Of a stretch of 64,000 bases of DNA, positions 11,749 to 24,068 are shown piece by piece (position 1 is the first letter of the stretch; each line of letters begins with the position of its first letter). The position numbers were made by a program, and so were the translations under genes. The notes beneath the pieces were generated by a model. That model saw only the letters and a list, made by a program, of their open reading frames with translations. It made no database searches and was not told the DNA's origin. This DNA is from Phorcus lineatus (taxonomy: Eukaryota; Mollusca; Gastropoda; Trochida; Trochidae). The stretch covers positions 31,937,764-32,001,763 of the forward strand of contig OV121092.1 in the NCBI GenBank assembly GCA_921293015.1, given 5' to 3'.

Positions 11749-13880
11749 TATCGATAGTATAGAGACGAAAGAGGTGTTTTATAGAACTTACCAAAAATGG
11801 ATTTTTGCGCGCTGAAACCCATTTCATTTTGGAGATTCCTGATAGTAATATTTGAATCTACGAATATTGTAACATCGAGCTTTGCTAATAACTTGGATGA
11901 TCATATGGACTATATTTAAACATGTCATGAAACAGCGAACCCGTTTAGCTGGAAGTACATAAACCAATAATCAAAATAAAGATAAGAAACACCAACGTCA
12001 CATATCACAGACTTCAATACAGAGTCTATCATAATGGACTTATTCAACACGACATCAAAACCATGCAAATGTTTCTAAATGTGTTGACGTTATAATGAAT
12101 TGTGTCCATATTCTATTCTCTTGGTCAACGGGGTCTGATGGCGTTAGTAATGACATTTCAATAAAGTAACGAACTCTCTAAGAAGATATTGGTAGATGAC
12201 ACGTGTTTAGGTTTTAGTGATCCATACAGTGTTTGCCTGCTGTAAGTCAAACAAACCAACATTCAATCACAACTCTTATGACCTAATTCTTTCCACCGTA
12301 GGAAAGAAACAGTCATCTGCACTGATTTCCGTCATTATGTTCATTTGATCAGTGACTGTTAACATGTGAAACTTGACAGCTGTGCGATTAATGTCATTCT
12401 GCTATCTTCATATTTCATTAAAGGGTACCCAAATCAAAATATCATCGGCGTAAAATTATTTTTCAAGTGAGTATGCATCTTAATTATGGTATTACATTTT
12501 CTTCTCAATGTTCCCTAGATAGAAATATGCAGCAGAGCTTTATTGTATGTAAGTGCAAGATTCTAACATAAAAAATGTTTGAAATCCAGTAGCCCTTTCC
12601 TGTTACTCAACGCATTTTCGATTAAAAATATTAAGAAATAATATAACACCAAGAACATAGTTTACTTACATACAAATGAACGTTCCACCCGCAAATGCTA
12701 TGCTATAGATAAGCCATATCCATAATATACTCTGACCTCCCTGAACAGTTCAGACGTGACACTACCCGTGACAAGTTAACAGTGAAATTAAAATTGATAT
12801 TCGTCACGCGTTGTATACATTCAATACAAATGTCACCACACACAAAATGCCCATTCACATTGCACATTCCTTTGACGTTCACACAGGGCGAGTTTTCATC
12901 AAGTGCAGGGGAAAGTTATTCGTTATTGCAAACGTTGCAAAACGGTACCATACAATTATTTTTAAAAAATCAAGAGAAAATGAATAACTGTCTGTTTTAT
13001 TCTTATAATTAGCGTTTGTGACGTGGTTCATTTTGGATAGGGATCAAGGTATACAACTTCATTGAAATTCAAAATATTGCATACGAAGTTTTACTTTTTG
13101 ATAATGACCATGAATATTTGTATAGAAGTTGCTTAGAAATGATATTACATGCATTTATAGTATATGGGCCTGAGGCCTTGAATGCAATAAACAATCTTTG
13201 ACTTTTGACTATAGATAAAAATAATCTAATATTTATACAATGGTATGGTGACTTAAAGTATCTTTCATAGAAATTGACTTAGTTTGATGAGTGCAAAATA
13301 CAATATCCTCTAAATTGCTATATATTCAAGTTAAATCATTGCACATGTACTTGCTTATATAACTCAAAATACAAAATATGTAATAGTCAGCAATTACAAT
13401 CTATCTGTTACTCTTTAACTTTATCTATATAATTGTTTCTGACTATATATTTCGTTATCATCCTAGTCCTAATTATTATCATTATAATAATGAAATTATG
13501 CCTTCTTCTGAAGAAGCCTGTCTGTCTAGGAAAACATATTAATAACAAATTAGTCTAGCTTATAAAACTTACATTCGATTTATTAACACTATCAAATGAA
13601 TATCATTGTATGCCCATGCATGGAAACACATATTTCTTAACAGCTAAATTCACATTTTATGAAAGTTTACCTCCTTGTGCATTTTAGTGCAATAATGATA
13701 TAATCTGGGATGCACTAGAAGCATTGAAGAAAACAGTTTTCCTTTGCAATGAAGCTGTATAATAACATGATTTGATACATCTATGTAAACTGAAAGAGTT
13801 TCGATACTTGTTGAACTGAATAAGAATAAAAGATTCGACAACTTTATAGTCTACCGAAAGAAATGAACTACGTTAATTAT
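11749..13880. other. Spacer between TIR element and LINE fragment
   Basis: No gene supported. At 12.66-12.73 kb the minus strand has a TATATTA run followed about 65 bases later by TGTAT|GTAAGT, which could be a distant leader exon for G2, but nothing confirms it. Confidence 0.35.
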
Positions 13881-13890
13881 TAGAACAGTT

Positions 13891-14019
13891 GGAGAGAGAT
13901 CTTTTGCTTTCTGTTCTGCTTCGATGTGGAATGAACTCCCCCTTGAAATCAAAACTGCAAAAACACTCTCAATGTTCAAGGGTCTTCTTAAAACTCATCT
14001 TTTTAAACGGGCTTACTAA
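13891..14019 (+). pseudogene. C-terminal end of a 5'-truncated LINE ORF2
   Basis: The 42 codons before a TAA translate to a peptide containing SFAFCSASMWNELPLEIK and FKGLLKTHLFKRAY. This has the pattern F-x3-A/S-x-WN-LP-I, then FK-LK-THLF, seen at the C-terminus of reverse transcriptases of L2/CR1-type LINEs (family knowledge). Everything upstream, including the RT core and endonuclease, is missing, as expected for incomplete reverse transcription. It is on the opposite strand to the host genes. Confidence 0.75.
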
Positions 14020-14074
14020 TTTCCAAGCGCTTCGAGCATGACCTCATGGAGAAAGCGCTCTAAAAATGGACTAT

Positions 14075-14129
<55 letters not shown>

Positions 14130-14152
14130 GTTATTTATTTAGTTATGTATTT
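14020..14152 (+). mobile_element. LINE 3' end with (ATTT)n tail
   Basis: After the ORF2 stop comes a short 3' UTR with AAGCGCTTCGAGCATG and GAAAGCGCTC, an inverted GCGCT pair often found before the tail of L2/CR1-like elements. A run of ATTT units then goes from about 14072 to 14150. Together with 13891-14019 this is a dead-on-arrival insertion. Confidence 0.75.
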
Positions 14153-14588
14153 TTATCTATTATTAAAAATAATTTCAATATGATGTGATTCTAAAAGTAA
14201 TGAAATCTGAAAGTTTTATGAAAAGGACCCTTCTACTCACTCTACCATGGCAACCTTTGAAGACGTGCATCGCTGCTTATCACAAGTTGACGTTAATATT
14301 TGTGCACATAGACATAAGATAATCATTTATCAATGCGAATGAAGTACTGCATGACATTAAAATTTCAATAAGGCGCATGTGGAATAACTTTGGGCAAAAT
14401 GCTTGCATGATATAAAATGTTACATAGAAATGCATGGCATGTAAGAAATGTGTCTGATTCCAAATAAATTAACGCAGTAACAAGTTGACTTTTTATCAAT
14501 CATATATACGCAAACATTTTCAACTGTTATAACGAAAAATTGCCTCCCAAAAAAGCAATACATTCCTACGTAAACTTCTGTCTGAACT

Positions 14589-14729
14589 GCACCACTAAGT
14601 AAGGTCCCGGAAGTATCTAAACAACGTCCGCCAAGAGGGCAAATTTGGAAACTGCGTCAGTGTTTGCACAACATTCTTCGATTGCATCCAATAGGACTTC
14701 TTCATTTTGGACTTTGAGAGTGCTCGAGT
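14589..14729 (-). pseudogene. Possible decayed coding fragment, unidentified
   Basis: One minus-strand frame reads through CFNSSTLKVQNEEVLLDAIE and CANTDAVSKFALLADVV to a TAG near 14630. A second frame continues to DTSGTLLSGAVQTEVYV just beyond, as though a frameshift separated them. The amino-acid usage is protein-like and quite unlike the cluster genes. I do not recognise it. It could be a retropseudogene piece or chance, and a protein database search is needed. Confidence 0.25.
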
Positions 14730-15356
14730 TAAAACAGTGTTCAGCGTAGGAAGATATATGATTTTGAGTTTAATGAGAAGCGGTAATTCTAAACCTTGCA
14801 ATTATAACTTAATCGGCAATTGAAAAAAATGTCCTATGAGCAAAAGGCAAACCTTTACATAAAAGTTAGATAAAGTTCCTATTCATTCAAAATAAATCTG
14901 AAACTGACAGTGCAAACGTTGTATTAACATATTACATTTACCTCAACATTGTTATGAATGGTAATTCTTGATAAATTGTTTATGTGTCTGTCTAGGAAAT
15001 CTAAATTACATAAAATTCTTATATACCCTATATATAAAGAGAAACAATATGAGATAAATGTTTAATCACAATCTATTTTATCATAGATAATAAAACATGT
15101 TCTAATATTTTCAAACTTACGAAACATATCAGAACAACACATATATATATATCAACTTTATATCCTCTTTTTAAGTACACAATGTGGTTTTAGTTGATAA
15201 CGATATAGGATACATTTGACATCTAAACTCTGAGTCTGTTAATCTTAATCGATTACATCGATAAAGTTTTCATACCTTAAAACGAAAAAAGAACATTTAA
15301 CAATTTAAACAGTAAACCCAAAACTCTTAAAGTTGTCACGTTGCATTCAATACACT

Positions 15357-15766
15357 TTAAAACCAATCTGAATCCATCATAAGAGCCCAAGAAGGATTAT
15401 AGCTAGGTGCATAATAGGACGAAGCGTATGGATTGTAGTTGTTCACAGGTGGCCGATACGGGACTGGAAAACCAAAGGTAAGTCCCCAAAGTGCATTCCA
15501 AGTTCCTTGTGAAGACTTATCAGTACGGGTGGAGACTACAGGAACTGAGTTATCTTTACGAGCAGTTGCTGAATCATAAGGATTAGGGTATACCACAGTG
15601 CCAGAAGAAACTGTCTTTGGCGTGAGCGTGAAGCTTGCTGTGGAAGGATTCCACCTCATATCCACAAGTGATGTCATTGTGTTTGGATCAACAGACTGCA
15701 GGAATTGGTAGAGCTGTGTGTCCCCATTCTGTGAAGTCGGTCCATTGACAGCCATAGCTGAGGTTT
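15357..15766 (-). CDS. G3 main exon: small secreted protein with Tyr/Pro-rich end
   Basis: Final exon of G3, 135 residues plus a split Glu codon; the precursor is about 157 residues. The acceptor ACATTCCAG ends at 15767. The first ATG in the exon (15755) is internal, and the frame begins three codons earlier with TSA. Order: polar start with LYQFLQSVDPNT; a middle with alternating Thr/Val (SFTLTPKTVSSGTVVYPNPY); a Trp/Phe/Pro segment (NALWGLTFGFPVPYRPP); a Tyr/Asn/Ser region (NNYNPYASSYYAPSYNP); and the tail SWALMMDSDWF. No Cys. The function is unknown. The layout and acidic-aromatic end place it in the same family as G1 and G2, although this tail lacks the FD pair. Confidence 0.8.
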
Positions 15767-16843
15767 CTGGAATGTATTTTATTTTGGTTTTTATATTATC
15801 ATGTCATATTTCACAAGTGAGAATATCCTTGTTTGTTCATAGATAGAAAATGTGTCGTAAAAGTAGTGATTACCAGTCAATGCACTTTCAGTGCGTCATA
15901 TTTGAAGAACTGAAATCAAAACTGTCGATACAGTAGCGAAATGTCTGTAACGTTACATATCATTTAATCCAATGATCAAAACTTCTGGCATATATTAATC
16001 AAGACATTTCCCTAGAGATTCATTTCAGCATTTAATCGCTTACATGCGATCGATATCAAGCAATACATTATTTTACGACTGAAGTATCTGAATGTAAAAA
16101 ACGCTTTGGTTACTGAACATGTTTTCTATCATGTGTCAAATAGACACTGCATGAACAATACGGTTCATAAAAGCTTTTCCTTTTAACTTTGATGCACCCC
16201 AACAAAGGTTATCTATGCTCCTTTCAAACACAAGGTGATTCATTAAATTCCTGAAAAAGACAGGCTTTATAGTTATCATTCTGTTGGTACAAAAACTGTG
16301 TAAAATTCGGCACTTCCTTTTCTATGCCCTCGTTGCGAACGTTTGTTAAAAGAAAGTCTTGTTTGAAGAATTGTGGATATTCTTTGAGCAATATATGTAA
16401 AAATGCTTTAACTATTTGCAGGATTGAATATTATCAAATTCAAATACCAGCACAGATGCAACTATTTTGTATTTACGTTAAATAGAAAGTAGTAGAAATG
16501 TTTTTTAAAGTTGAAAAAACATTGTTCTTATATATTCATCAAAAGAGGACTTAATTAAACAAAGAATTCTTTGAGTTTGTCCCACTTTATAATTTTATGA
16601 CAATATCATTTATATTTTTTCTACCTTCTTCTCTCTAAACTATAAAACCTGTCAAAAGGTTTCAAAGGGTCGTTAATGACACAACATCCCAATATAAGGA
16701 ACTAAAGACGTTTATTCAAATGAGTCTTTAGCATTATCACTAAGGTGCTTGTTTATCTACAAATGCTTCAATATGGGTACTGATAGTGTTATTCGCTGCA
16801 CTAAGAATTGCAGAGAAAGTAAATGCATTCATTTGGAACTCAC

Positions 16844-16907
16844 CTTGGCTGTGTAGTAATAATGTCCACTGCATTACAAGCAGGAGAAGAGAGAGGAAAG
16901 AATTCAT
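16844..16907 (-). CDS. G3 signal-peptide exon
   Basis: Exon 16844-16910. It starts MNSFLSLLLLVMQWTLLL and runs to HSQ, then one base of a split Glu. The donor is AAG|GTGAGT and the acceptor GTGTTACAG ends at 16911, only 3 bases before the ATG. A typical signal peptide with a Leu-rich core. The intron to the main exon is 1.08 kb, phase 1. Confidence 0.85.
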
Positions 16908-17061
16908 TATCTGTAACACATGATCATACAGACTATATATATTTGATATTCCTTATACAAAGGTACGTAGAGGTATTCATTAAAAGATAAAGTCTCAATA
17001 ACAGTATCTAAAAATATAAATACAGTCATTGAAGACTTAGAAACTATTTGCACAAACTTAC

Positions 17062-17118
17062 CTCTGAAAGCACAATGAGACTTAATCATAGTTATGAAAC
17101 ATAAAACATGTATTTATG
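17062..17118 (-). promoter_or_regulatory. G3 TATA-like box and leader exon
   Basis: A minus-strand donor CAGAG|GTAAGTTT ends a non-coding exon at 17062, only 151 bases before the signal exon. CATAAATAC at 17118-17110 is in place for a TATA box with a start site near 17083. A second AT-rich candidate is at about 17131-17140. Confidence 0.45.
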
Positions 17119-17140
17119 ATGCATGTCGTGTATAAATAAG

Positions 17141-19371
17141 GCAAAATCTTGAACAACCGAATGATTTATTAGGTAATTGCAACGGTCGCAACACAAACAA
17201 CCAGAGGTTGTCAACAAAATTATTTAGTTGCTACAATAAGCACAATAAACGCTCCTATAATCTCCCAGTAATGCATAGAATGACGATTTATAACGCAACA
17301 TGATCATAAGAATGTTTTGCGTCAGTATGGTTGTTTACTCTGCTTTGACAAACTATTCACATTAACGTCATGAATTGTATATTTAACACGTTTATCTAAT
17401 TATAGAATGATCCGCCGAAGATATTTTGGGATGTGCTTTTAAATTTAAAACAATATTCATAATTTGAGATATCAAATTTACCATCATGAACCGTTCACAC
17501 ATCGCCTAGCATTTATAATTTCGATACAAAATGTTTTTGTTCTTGCACATTCAATTAAAATATAACCCAAGATGAAAAATCTTCTAAATACCGATAAATA
17601 TTGTATTCAAGTTTTTGTTAATAAAGGTACATTAAGTGTAAATTTTCAACTACAAACCCCAAAAAAATTCAATAATTTAATCATCCTTATTTCATATGAC
17701 CTACGCGAATATATGATAGCGTACTGCATCCCATGAGTCATTGTCTGTCGATTCATAACTCATTATTAAGATGATAAACTTAAACGATGTCTTAATTTCC
17801 AGCTGATGCATATATTCGATATTTGTCTTCTTTTTTTTTTTGATCCTCAGAGACGAAACCAGTGGCAAAATATTACGAAGAATTGAAACTATTTCGATTT
17901 TGTTTGTTAAACAACCGTGAAATGTGAAAGTATTCTCTTGTTGCAAATTACGACACCCTCAACGTTGTATATCTGAATTCAATAACAACAGTTCTAATCC
18001 AAGCCCTTGGCATAGTCTGTTCTCTCCCAAAATACGATTCTCAAATCTTAATTACAAATAATATTTAGTGTAGTTCACATCATTGATATCATATATAAGG
18101 ACTGGCGAGCATATTATATATTTTATTTAAGTAAATATGGTTCCTTCATATTAAGAGTCTTGACCTAGATTTAGCAGAGTAATTTCATTTACAACACACA
18201 GAAAATGAAAGTCATTGTTATTTGAAAAATGATTATTTAAACAAATTTCACAATAACTCGATAACCTAGGATTTGTTAAAATATGAATGCATGGTAGAGC
18301 TACCCCGCTGGAAATTTTATTTACAAACATCAGCTCGAACAGAAAACATCCTGCAAACTCGCAAAGAAATTATAAATGATGGGTAACCGTTTTAATTTTG
18401 CGACAATATATCGTCTTTAATTTCGACTTAATTTGCATGCGTATGAGATTTGGATACCAAATTCAACTTCTCTTCAACGAGAACACCTTCAATTACATAA
18501 TAAACTACATGTAAGTCGCAGAAAAAAAAACATATTTCACAGATCGTTCGAAAAACCCTATTGGTGACAATTTGAAACATTAATACCGCATTATTTCTAT
18601 CGGAAGTGATAAATTAAGTACCTTTCCAGCCAATCTAGTTATAACTAGATGTATTGGTCCGTGAATAACGGACTTCGGGACGTATTATATTACAGCTAGT
18701 GTTAACTAGATTGCTTTCCTGCTGTCTTATATGTTGACATAATTATTTGTGAATCGCACAAGTAAAGGAACGCCAGTCTTATCAACGGTAAGTGGAGCAG
18801 ACTTATGGTACAGTTGGTAACAACGTCGCTTGTGTGTATCCTACTTTAATTCCAACCAAATGACATGCTCAATTTCTAGCCCACAAATTGACCCAATAGT
18901 AACATTTCTTATGAGGGGAGAGAATAATAATAAACTCAGAAATTCAGATGGCAAGTAGCAAGCATCGCCGAACGTTTATTTATATATAAATCTCACAAGC
19001 AACGTACTGCATTTGAAAAATAACATGAAACATGGACACATTCATAGTACATTTTCTTCGAGACAAATCAAAGTATTCTGTGACCATCCGAATTAGATAA
19101 TGACGATCGGTATCGATTCAGACGTACAAGAAGTCCATGGCGTCTCTTGATCACATTATTTTAAGAGGAACACAAAATTAATCGAATTGTTGAAAAACGT
19201 TAAAGTTTGAATATAAAGCGTGTGAAAACTGTCAAATATGGCAAATAAACAGGTCGTGAGGAATGAAAATTGTTTAATAAATACAAGCATTTATGAAATA
19301 GTAAATATTTCCAGCTTAAACATAAGCCCCCGTCAAACTTATTTCAGAAAATGAGGTCTAAATTAATTCCA
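17141..19371. other. G3-G4 spacer, no gene seen
   Basis: AT-rich DNA with a short poly-T at 17829-17840. No exon with splice signals was recognised. A minus-strand AATAAA near 18.98 kb is a possible but distant G4 poly(A) signal. Confidence 0.4.
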
Positions 19372-19871
19372 TCATGTGTCAAAGAAATCGTTTTCTCCAT
19401 TATATGGCTTTAATAAAAGGAACCGAACGTAATATAAATACATCAGTCTCGCCTGTCTTTCCCATGAACTCATGTAGTAATTTGCTTGAATATTGCGATA
19501 GTTCCTACTTGGTAAGAGGTAAAAATAGGGGTTTTGTGATGCCCATAATCTTCTTTGATCATGATATTGCCCATTAATTAGTGTTTGTCCAATTGGATTT
19601 TGTAATGGTATCTGTTTTGATGTTTGATCTGCAGTTCCAAATGTAGTTGATGGATTCAAGGTGGATGGCGTTGATGTTGTTTGAACAGTGTTGATTTTAT
19701 CCGTGACCAATGGCGATATAATAGTTGTTGATTGGAATGATGGTGTTGGTGATTGGAATGGTGATGTTGATGATTGGAAAGTGTTCTCTGAGACATTCGC
19801 TGTAACCTCCTCCGCTTTATCAAACAGTTGGTTCAATATGTTCTGTATTGATGATGACACTCCAAAACTAA
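19372..19871 (-). CDS. G4 main exon: secreted Ser/Thr/Pro-rich protein with basic aromatic end
   Basis: Final exon of G4, 165 residues plus a split codon (T|TT, Phe); the precursor is about 184 residues. The acceptor CTGTTTCAG ends at 19872, so the exon starts four codons before an internal GTG. Order: SFGVSSSIQNILNQLFDKAE, a short possibly helical start; a Ser/Thr/Pro linker with three FQS repeats and TTSTPSTLNPSTT; QYHDQRRLW, resembling QYQHQPRLL of G5; an Arg/Tyr/Asn-rich stretch (NYRNIQANYY); a Tyr/Leu-rich run (YLYYVRFLLL); and the acidic tail NGENDFFDT. No Cys. Probably a mucin-like secreted protein and a paralogue of neighbouring G5; the function is unknown. Confidence 0.8.
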
Positions 19872-20259
19872 CTGAAACAGAAGTTCAGTGATAGATATTC
19901 ACATGAGCAAGCTGTACTGCTTATGGTACAAAACTATCTTTAACAGATGTTAGAAGTAAACATTCCCGTGTCTACATTGTGCATATTGTCTTGATATTTT
20001 ATAGCTTTATATGTCAAAACATAATAAAAGGTTCACAAGAACATGAGGCATAAAAAATCAACCGATTTAATAGTGCATATCCTCTATCCATTTCAAAATT
20101 ACATAATTATACACATGAAATTATCGGCAGTTAATTTATTACGATTCTAATACGGTATTTATTATTATTCATTATACTGAAATGACATGCGAGGAAATGT
20201 ATTGATTGCTAAACATAAAAAAAACTTTTCAATATTATCAATGTATTTTGATAACTTAC

Positions 20260-20314
20260 ATATCGTCGGCAAAAGTAGATGTACAATAAACATTGACCTC
20301 TTTAATGTAACCAT
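20260..20314 (-). CDS. G4 signal-peptide exon
   Basis: Exon 20260-20316. It encodes MVTLKRSMFIVHLLLPTI plus one base (T). The donor is ATAT|GTAAGT and the acceptor, with a long pyrimidine tract ending TTCTTCAG, stops at 20317, two bases before the ATG. A basic n-region followed by a hydrophobic core, as in G5. Phase 1 joins to TT of the main exon to give Phe-Ser-Phe-Gly, a plausible cleavage region. Confidence 0.8.
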
Positions 20315-20614
20315 TTCTGAAGAACAAGAAGAAAACAAATGCTTCATTATATCACTACTGTCGTTATGTATTGTACAGTGTGATACAGTGTATACATAAT
20401 TGATTATTTACCAATGGAAGCTCATTTAATTAAGAAAATATGACTAGAAATAGTTTTGGAAAAATATTAGTCAAACGCACCCAGAGATTACTTAAATTGT
20501 GTTGTCTAGAGACAAAACCAGTCAGATAATACCTGATTTTAAAAAATAACCTGATCAATTGGAAAATAGCATTTTAAAAATGTTGTTATGATTTATAAGT
20601 AAAATAAATCTTAC

Positions 20615-20731
20615 CTGTTGTTTAACAGCATAACCAAGGGAGGGGCAGTAGTTGTAGTACGCGTAGTATCCGGTATCCGAAGTACATGATGGGGGGTCAA
20701 CAGGGTGACAAACTGTGCCTTTAGCTTTTCC
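20615..20731 (-). CDS. Orphan candidate exon, Tyr/Cys-rich
   Basis: A 117-base block bounded by an acceptor (AATGACAG, ending 20732) and a donor (CAACAG|GTAAGA). In phase 0 it gives exactly 39 codons without a stop: GKAKGTVCHPVDPPSC, then TSDTGYYAYYNYCPSLGY, then AVKQQ, with three Cys. It cannot sit between the G4 signal and main exons, which need phase 1. It may be an exon of an unseen or dying gene, an alternative leader exon of G4, or chance. The GC content is higher than in the surroundings. Confidence 0.35.
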
Positions 20732-21016
20732 CTGTCATTATGATATGAATTAAACACATGTACATATCCCTCAAAATGTCATGAAGAGCTTATATCCAAC
20801 AATTATAAATTTTTACAATCTATCTTAGGTTGTGTTGGTGACAGGTGGATAATATCAGGTTCTTACAGTGTTGTTCAAAATTCTATTTTAATGTACATTA
20901 TCTCATCCCATCCCCTATAAAACTGAATTCATTACATCGATATTTGTGCAACTCTGTTCTTCAGTATTCATTTAAGTATTCTATGGTACATAATCTGCAT
21001 ATGAATATTTACTTAT

Positions 21017-21069
<53 letters not shown>

Positions 21070-22055
21070 GTTGATTATCATTAATTGATTGCACTGAGAG
21101 TGTCGCAAATTCGCCTATTGTTCTCTTAATTTCATAAACAGCTTGAGGACATCAACAGGTGTTGCTTTTACTGTCCGTTTGACTATATTACCAGGCTTGT
21201 GTTCTCTGTACCTGATCAATCAATGTCAATACGTGTTTTGTGTACCGGTGGCTAAAAGATCAGTCACTCGATGTAAGTAAAATTGTAACGAAACTTAGTC
21301 TCCCTCTATTTAGAATTAAAAAAATCGCTAATTTCGCAAACTCTTTGTTTTGTCATACGTAAAGTAACATGCATTAATAACAAGGCTTTAATAGTGTAAT
21401 ACTTCTAACAATGTCAAATCAAAATTTAGATTAAACACCTTAATCTCCGTAGATATGTCTCAATGTTGATAACACAGTTTTAATAATGTAATACCTCTAA
21501 CGATGTGACATTATAATTGACATTAAACACGTTAGTCTAAATCTGTCTCAATGGCAGTAACGCGGCTTTCATAATAAAATCTGTCCAACGTTTGTAATTG
21601 ACATCAGATACATTAATATGTCTCACATTTATTAACCCTCATATCGTTTTCAAACACTATTGTTAAGCAGTTGTTGAATATTAAGTGTAGTTGACAAGCA
21701 TTATTCAAAGATAGCTTTGTAATCAATTTAAACATATACAAATACAACGCTTGTTTTCTCCTACATATCACCTTCTTTGAAAATTGTATAATGATAAAGG
21801 TAAGTCAATTCTGTGAAAAAATAGATTCATTATTTATTCCTTCATTGCATATTCCATAAGATATGAGTTATTATACAAGGCAAAATCGTATCACATGAAA
21901 TTCAAATTGTTTAGAGTTGTTTTACAAGATTTAGTAGACATACTGATAATTATGATAACGTATTGAAGAAACGATATATTTCTTCTAATTTCCTAACCTA
22001 TGAAATCACAATCATTGACTACGATGTCCACTTCGTCAACCAAGTACATTCTTAT
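20732..22055. other. Spacer between G4 and G5
   Basis: Contains a (TA)n microsatellite at about 21019-21063. A segment at 21370-21620 has four loosely similar lines around ACACnTTAATnT and TAATAnTGTAAT, perhaps old tandem copies. On the minus strand AATAAA at 21838-21833 is a possible G5 poly(A) signal, about 220 bases past its stop. Confidence 0.4.
21019..21063. repeat. (TA)n microsatellite
   Basis: About 22 uninterrupted TA units. Confidence 0.95.
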
Positions 22056-22579
22056 TTAGACATCAAACATGTCTTCAATTATATACTGACTGTAGAAAGA
22101 ATATAGCAGATATCTTATTTCATTCAGGCGGTGAATGAAGTTGATGTAGTTGCGGTTATACTGGACATAATATGTATCGATAACTCTAGGGTAGTGATAA
22201 AACAGTCTGTTCAACAATCTCGGTTGATGTTGATATTGTGATGACATTTCGTCCCTGTATGGAAAATATATTCCTGCGTGTCCTTGCGTAGTTGTTCTTC
22301 TTTCTGGGTATGGATGTGAGTTTTCAGGAGTCGGAGTAGTTGGCGGTACATAGGATGATGTTGTTTGTGGATTTAACGTTGTAGCAAGAGTAGACGGTGA
22401 TGATGGCGGTCGTGATGTTGGTGATGTTGGAGTCGGTTGTGTCGATTGGGGTGATGGTGGTTGTGTTGATGGTGGTAATGGTGGTTTAGACGTTTGCTTA
22501 ACATCACCAGGGTCCTTAGCATTATTGAAGTCAATAGCATCCGTATCAGTTAATCTTCCTTCCGCTATCCGCACGGAAA
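22056..22579 (-). CDS. G5 main exon: secreted Pro/Ser/Thr-rich protein with acidic tail
   Basis: Final exon of G5, 173 residues plus a split codon (A|TT, Ile); the precursor is about 195 residues. The acceptor TGATTACAG ends at 22580, so the ATG at 22589 is intronic. Order: SVRIAEGRLTDTDAIDFNNA, an acidic start; a 60-residue Pro/Ser/Thr linker with PPSTQPPSPQSTQPTPTSPT; QYQHQPRLL; an Arg/Tyr/Asn-rich segment (YYVQYNRNYINFIHRL); a Tyr/Leu run (RYLLYSFYSQ); and the tail YIIEDMFDV. No Cys. It shares the order of blocks and the QYxxQxRL motif with G4, which points to an old tandem duplication. The linker is a likely O-glycosylation region (inferred). The function is unknown. Confidence 0.8.
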
Positions 22580-23547
22580 CTGTAATCATACCATTATACT
22601 ACTTTTATGTCTTTGTAGTACAACATAACTTCATGTTTACATTCAAATTAAATGTTTAAAATTACATGTGAGCGTTTTGAATATGAAATGCCCTGAACAT
22701 ACAACTGGATTTCGAAAACTTTACATTAAATGACCACACAAAGGCGTACAATGTGATTACAATTTTCTCGCACAAGGATTAGTTTCGTTCACATGCCCGA
22801 GGAGATATATTTTCAAGATGTAACAAAGATTTTAGAACTTGCCAATTGAAGGACAAGACAAGTTGTGACAAAACGTGCACAATATGATACATAGATATAA
22901 CAAGGTTCATTATTACTGCTGTTCTCTATTACGCTCGAGCCTATTCCTGGAAAATATTTAGACATGTCTTTTCGAACATGTACGACGTAACTATAGTTAT
23001 TTTGAACTATTTGTCAGCGCCAAAGAATTTTCATTACCCACTGATTTTATCTCCTAATTTTATAGGTATTTTTCTCGGGTTGTGAAAATAATGTCTTTAA
23101 AGATAAGCAAGGCGATGATGTCATTGAAGACTGTAGACATCTTTATCAATTTCCTTGAAATGCCCATAATGCAATTTGTTGCTAAGACATTCAGTACAGT
23201 ACTTAAATGATCTTTGAAAAAAACTGTTAGATAACTGGCCACTTGTAGATTGGTTTTGAAGTTATGTATTTCATTGGTCTTTCGGATGTCCTATTAGTTT
23301 TTATCCAAACGTGTGTAATTCCTTCAGATGTAGTCATCACAGCTGGTCCTTTAATACCTACTCCACATCTCGTGTTCATCTTTATTCCGTACCACATTGT
23401 ACATTATCTTATTCTTTGGAAGAAATTCAAAACATTTGTTCTCTAATAATATAGCTATTGCTGGTGAGTTTAAATCTTGATTGGGTAATTCATAATGAAT
23501 TTGTTCGGTGACACTGTGCTAATTACTTTATAACTATCAATTCTTTA

Positions 23548-23880
23548 TTTAAAGGAGCAGTCCAGCATATTTTGAGCTTTTTAACTAGGCGTTTGTTGTC
23601 CAAATGAAAATCATGGGTTTATTCTTTTATGGGTTTTGGGCAATTACACCAAATTAGAAACAAAACTGTTCATTTATTTTCGAGAAAATCACCTAAAAAA
23701 ATTGTCGTCTTACTTATGGAAACGTTTCCATAAATATGGCGGCTGAACCGGAAATGCTTGATTCGCGTGTACACGACTTTCAGTAAATAAACGTGTTACA
23801 CGCGAACGGCAATGGATATATTTCACTAAATATACATCTGAAAGAATGAGAAACAGAAATGGTCGATGATGACAGAAGTA
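23548..23880. repeat. Possible TIR-element remnant in the G5 intron
   Basis: Begins TTTAAAGGAGCAGTCCAGCA, an end resembling those of short DNA elements in this window, and contains a run with AAATATGGCGGCTGAACCGG. No matching right end was found. It may be a half element. Confidence 0.3.
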
Positions 23881-24068
23881 TATTCATCTGTACCACACTA
23901 GAGATGGAGCGCACGGTCTTTGATTAGGATGATGAGGATGATGAGAATTGAAAACTTTTGTAATACACATTGAAATAAATAAAGATAAATAATGACATTG
24001 GCCAAGAAAAAACCCGTTTAAGTAATCATCAGTAAGATATACAAGTGAAAAAAATATAAAGTACTTAC

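Noticed and set aside
22842..22892. Nearer signal-peptide-like exon for G5 (MYHIVHVLSQLVLSFN)
   Set aside because: It would need a GC donor and ends in phase 2, which does not fit the TT phase-1 start of the G5 main exon.
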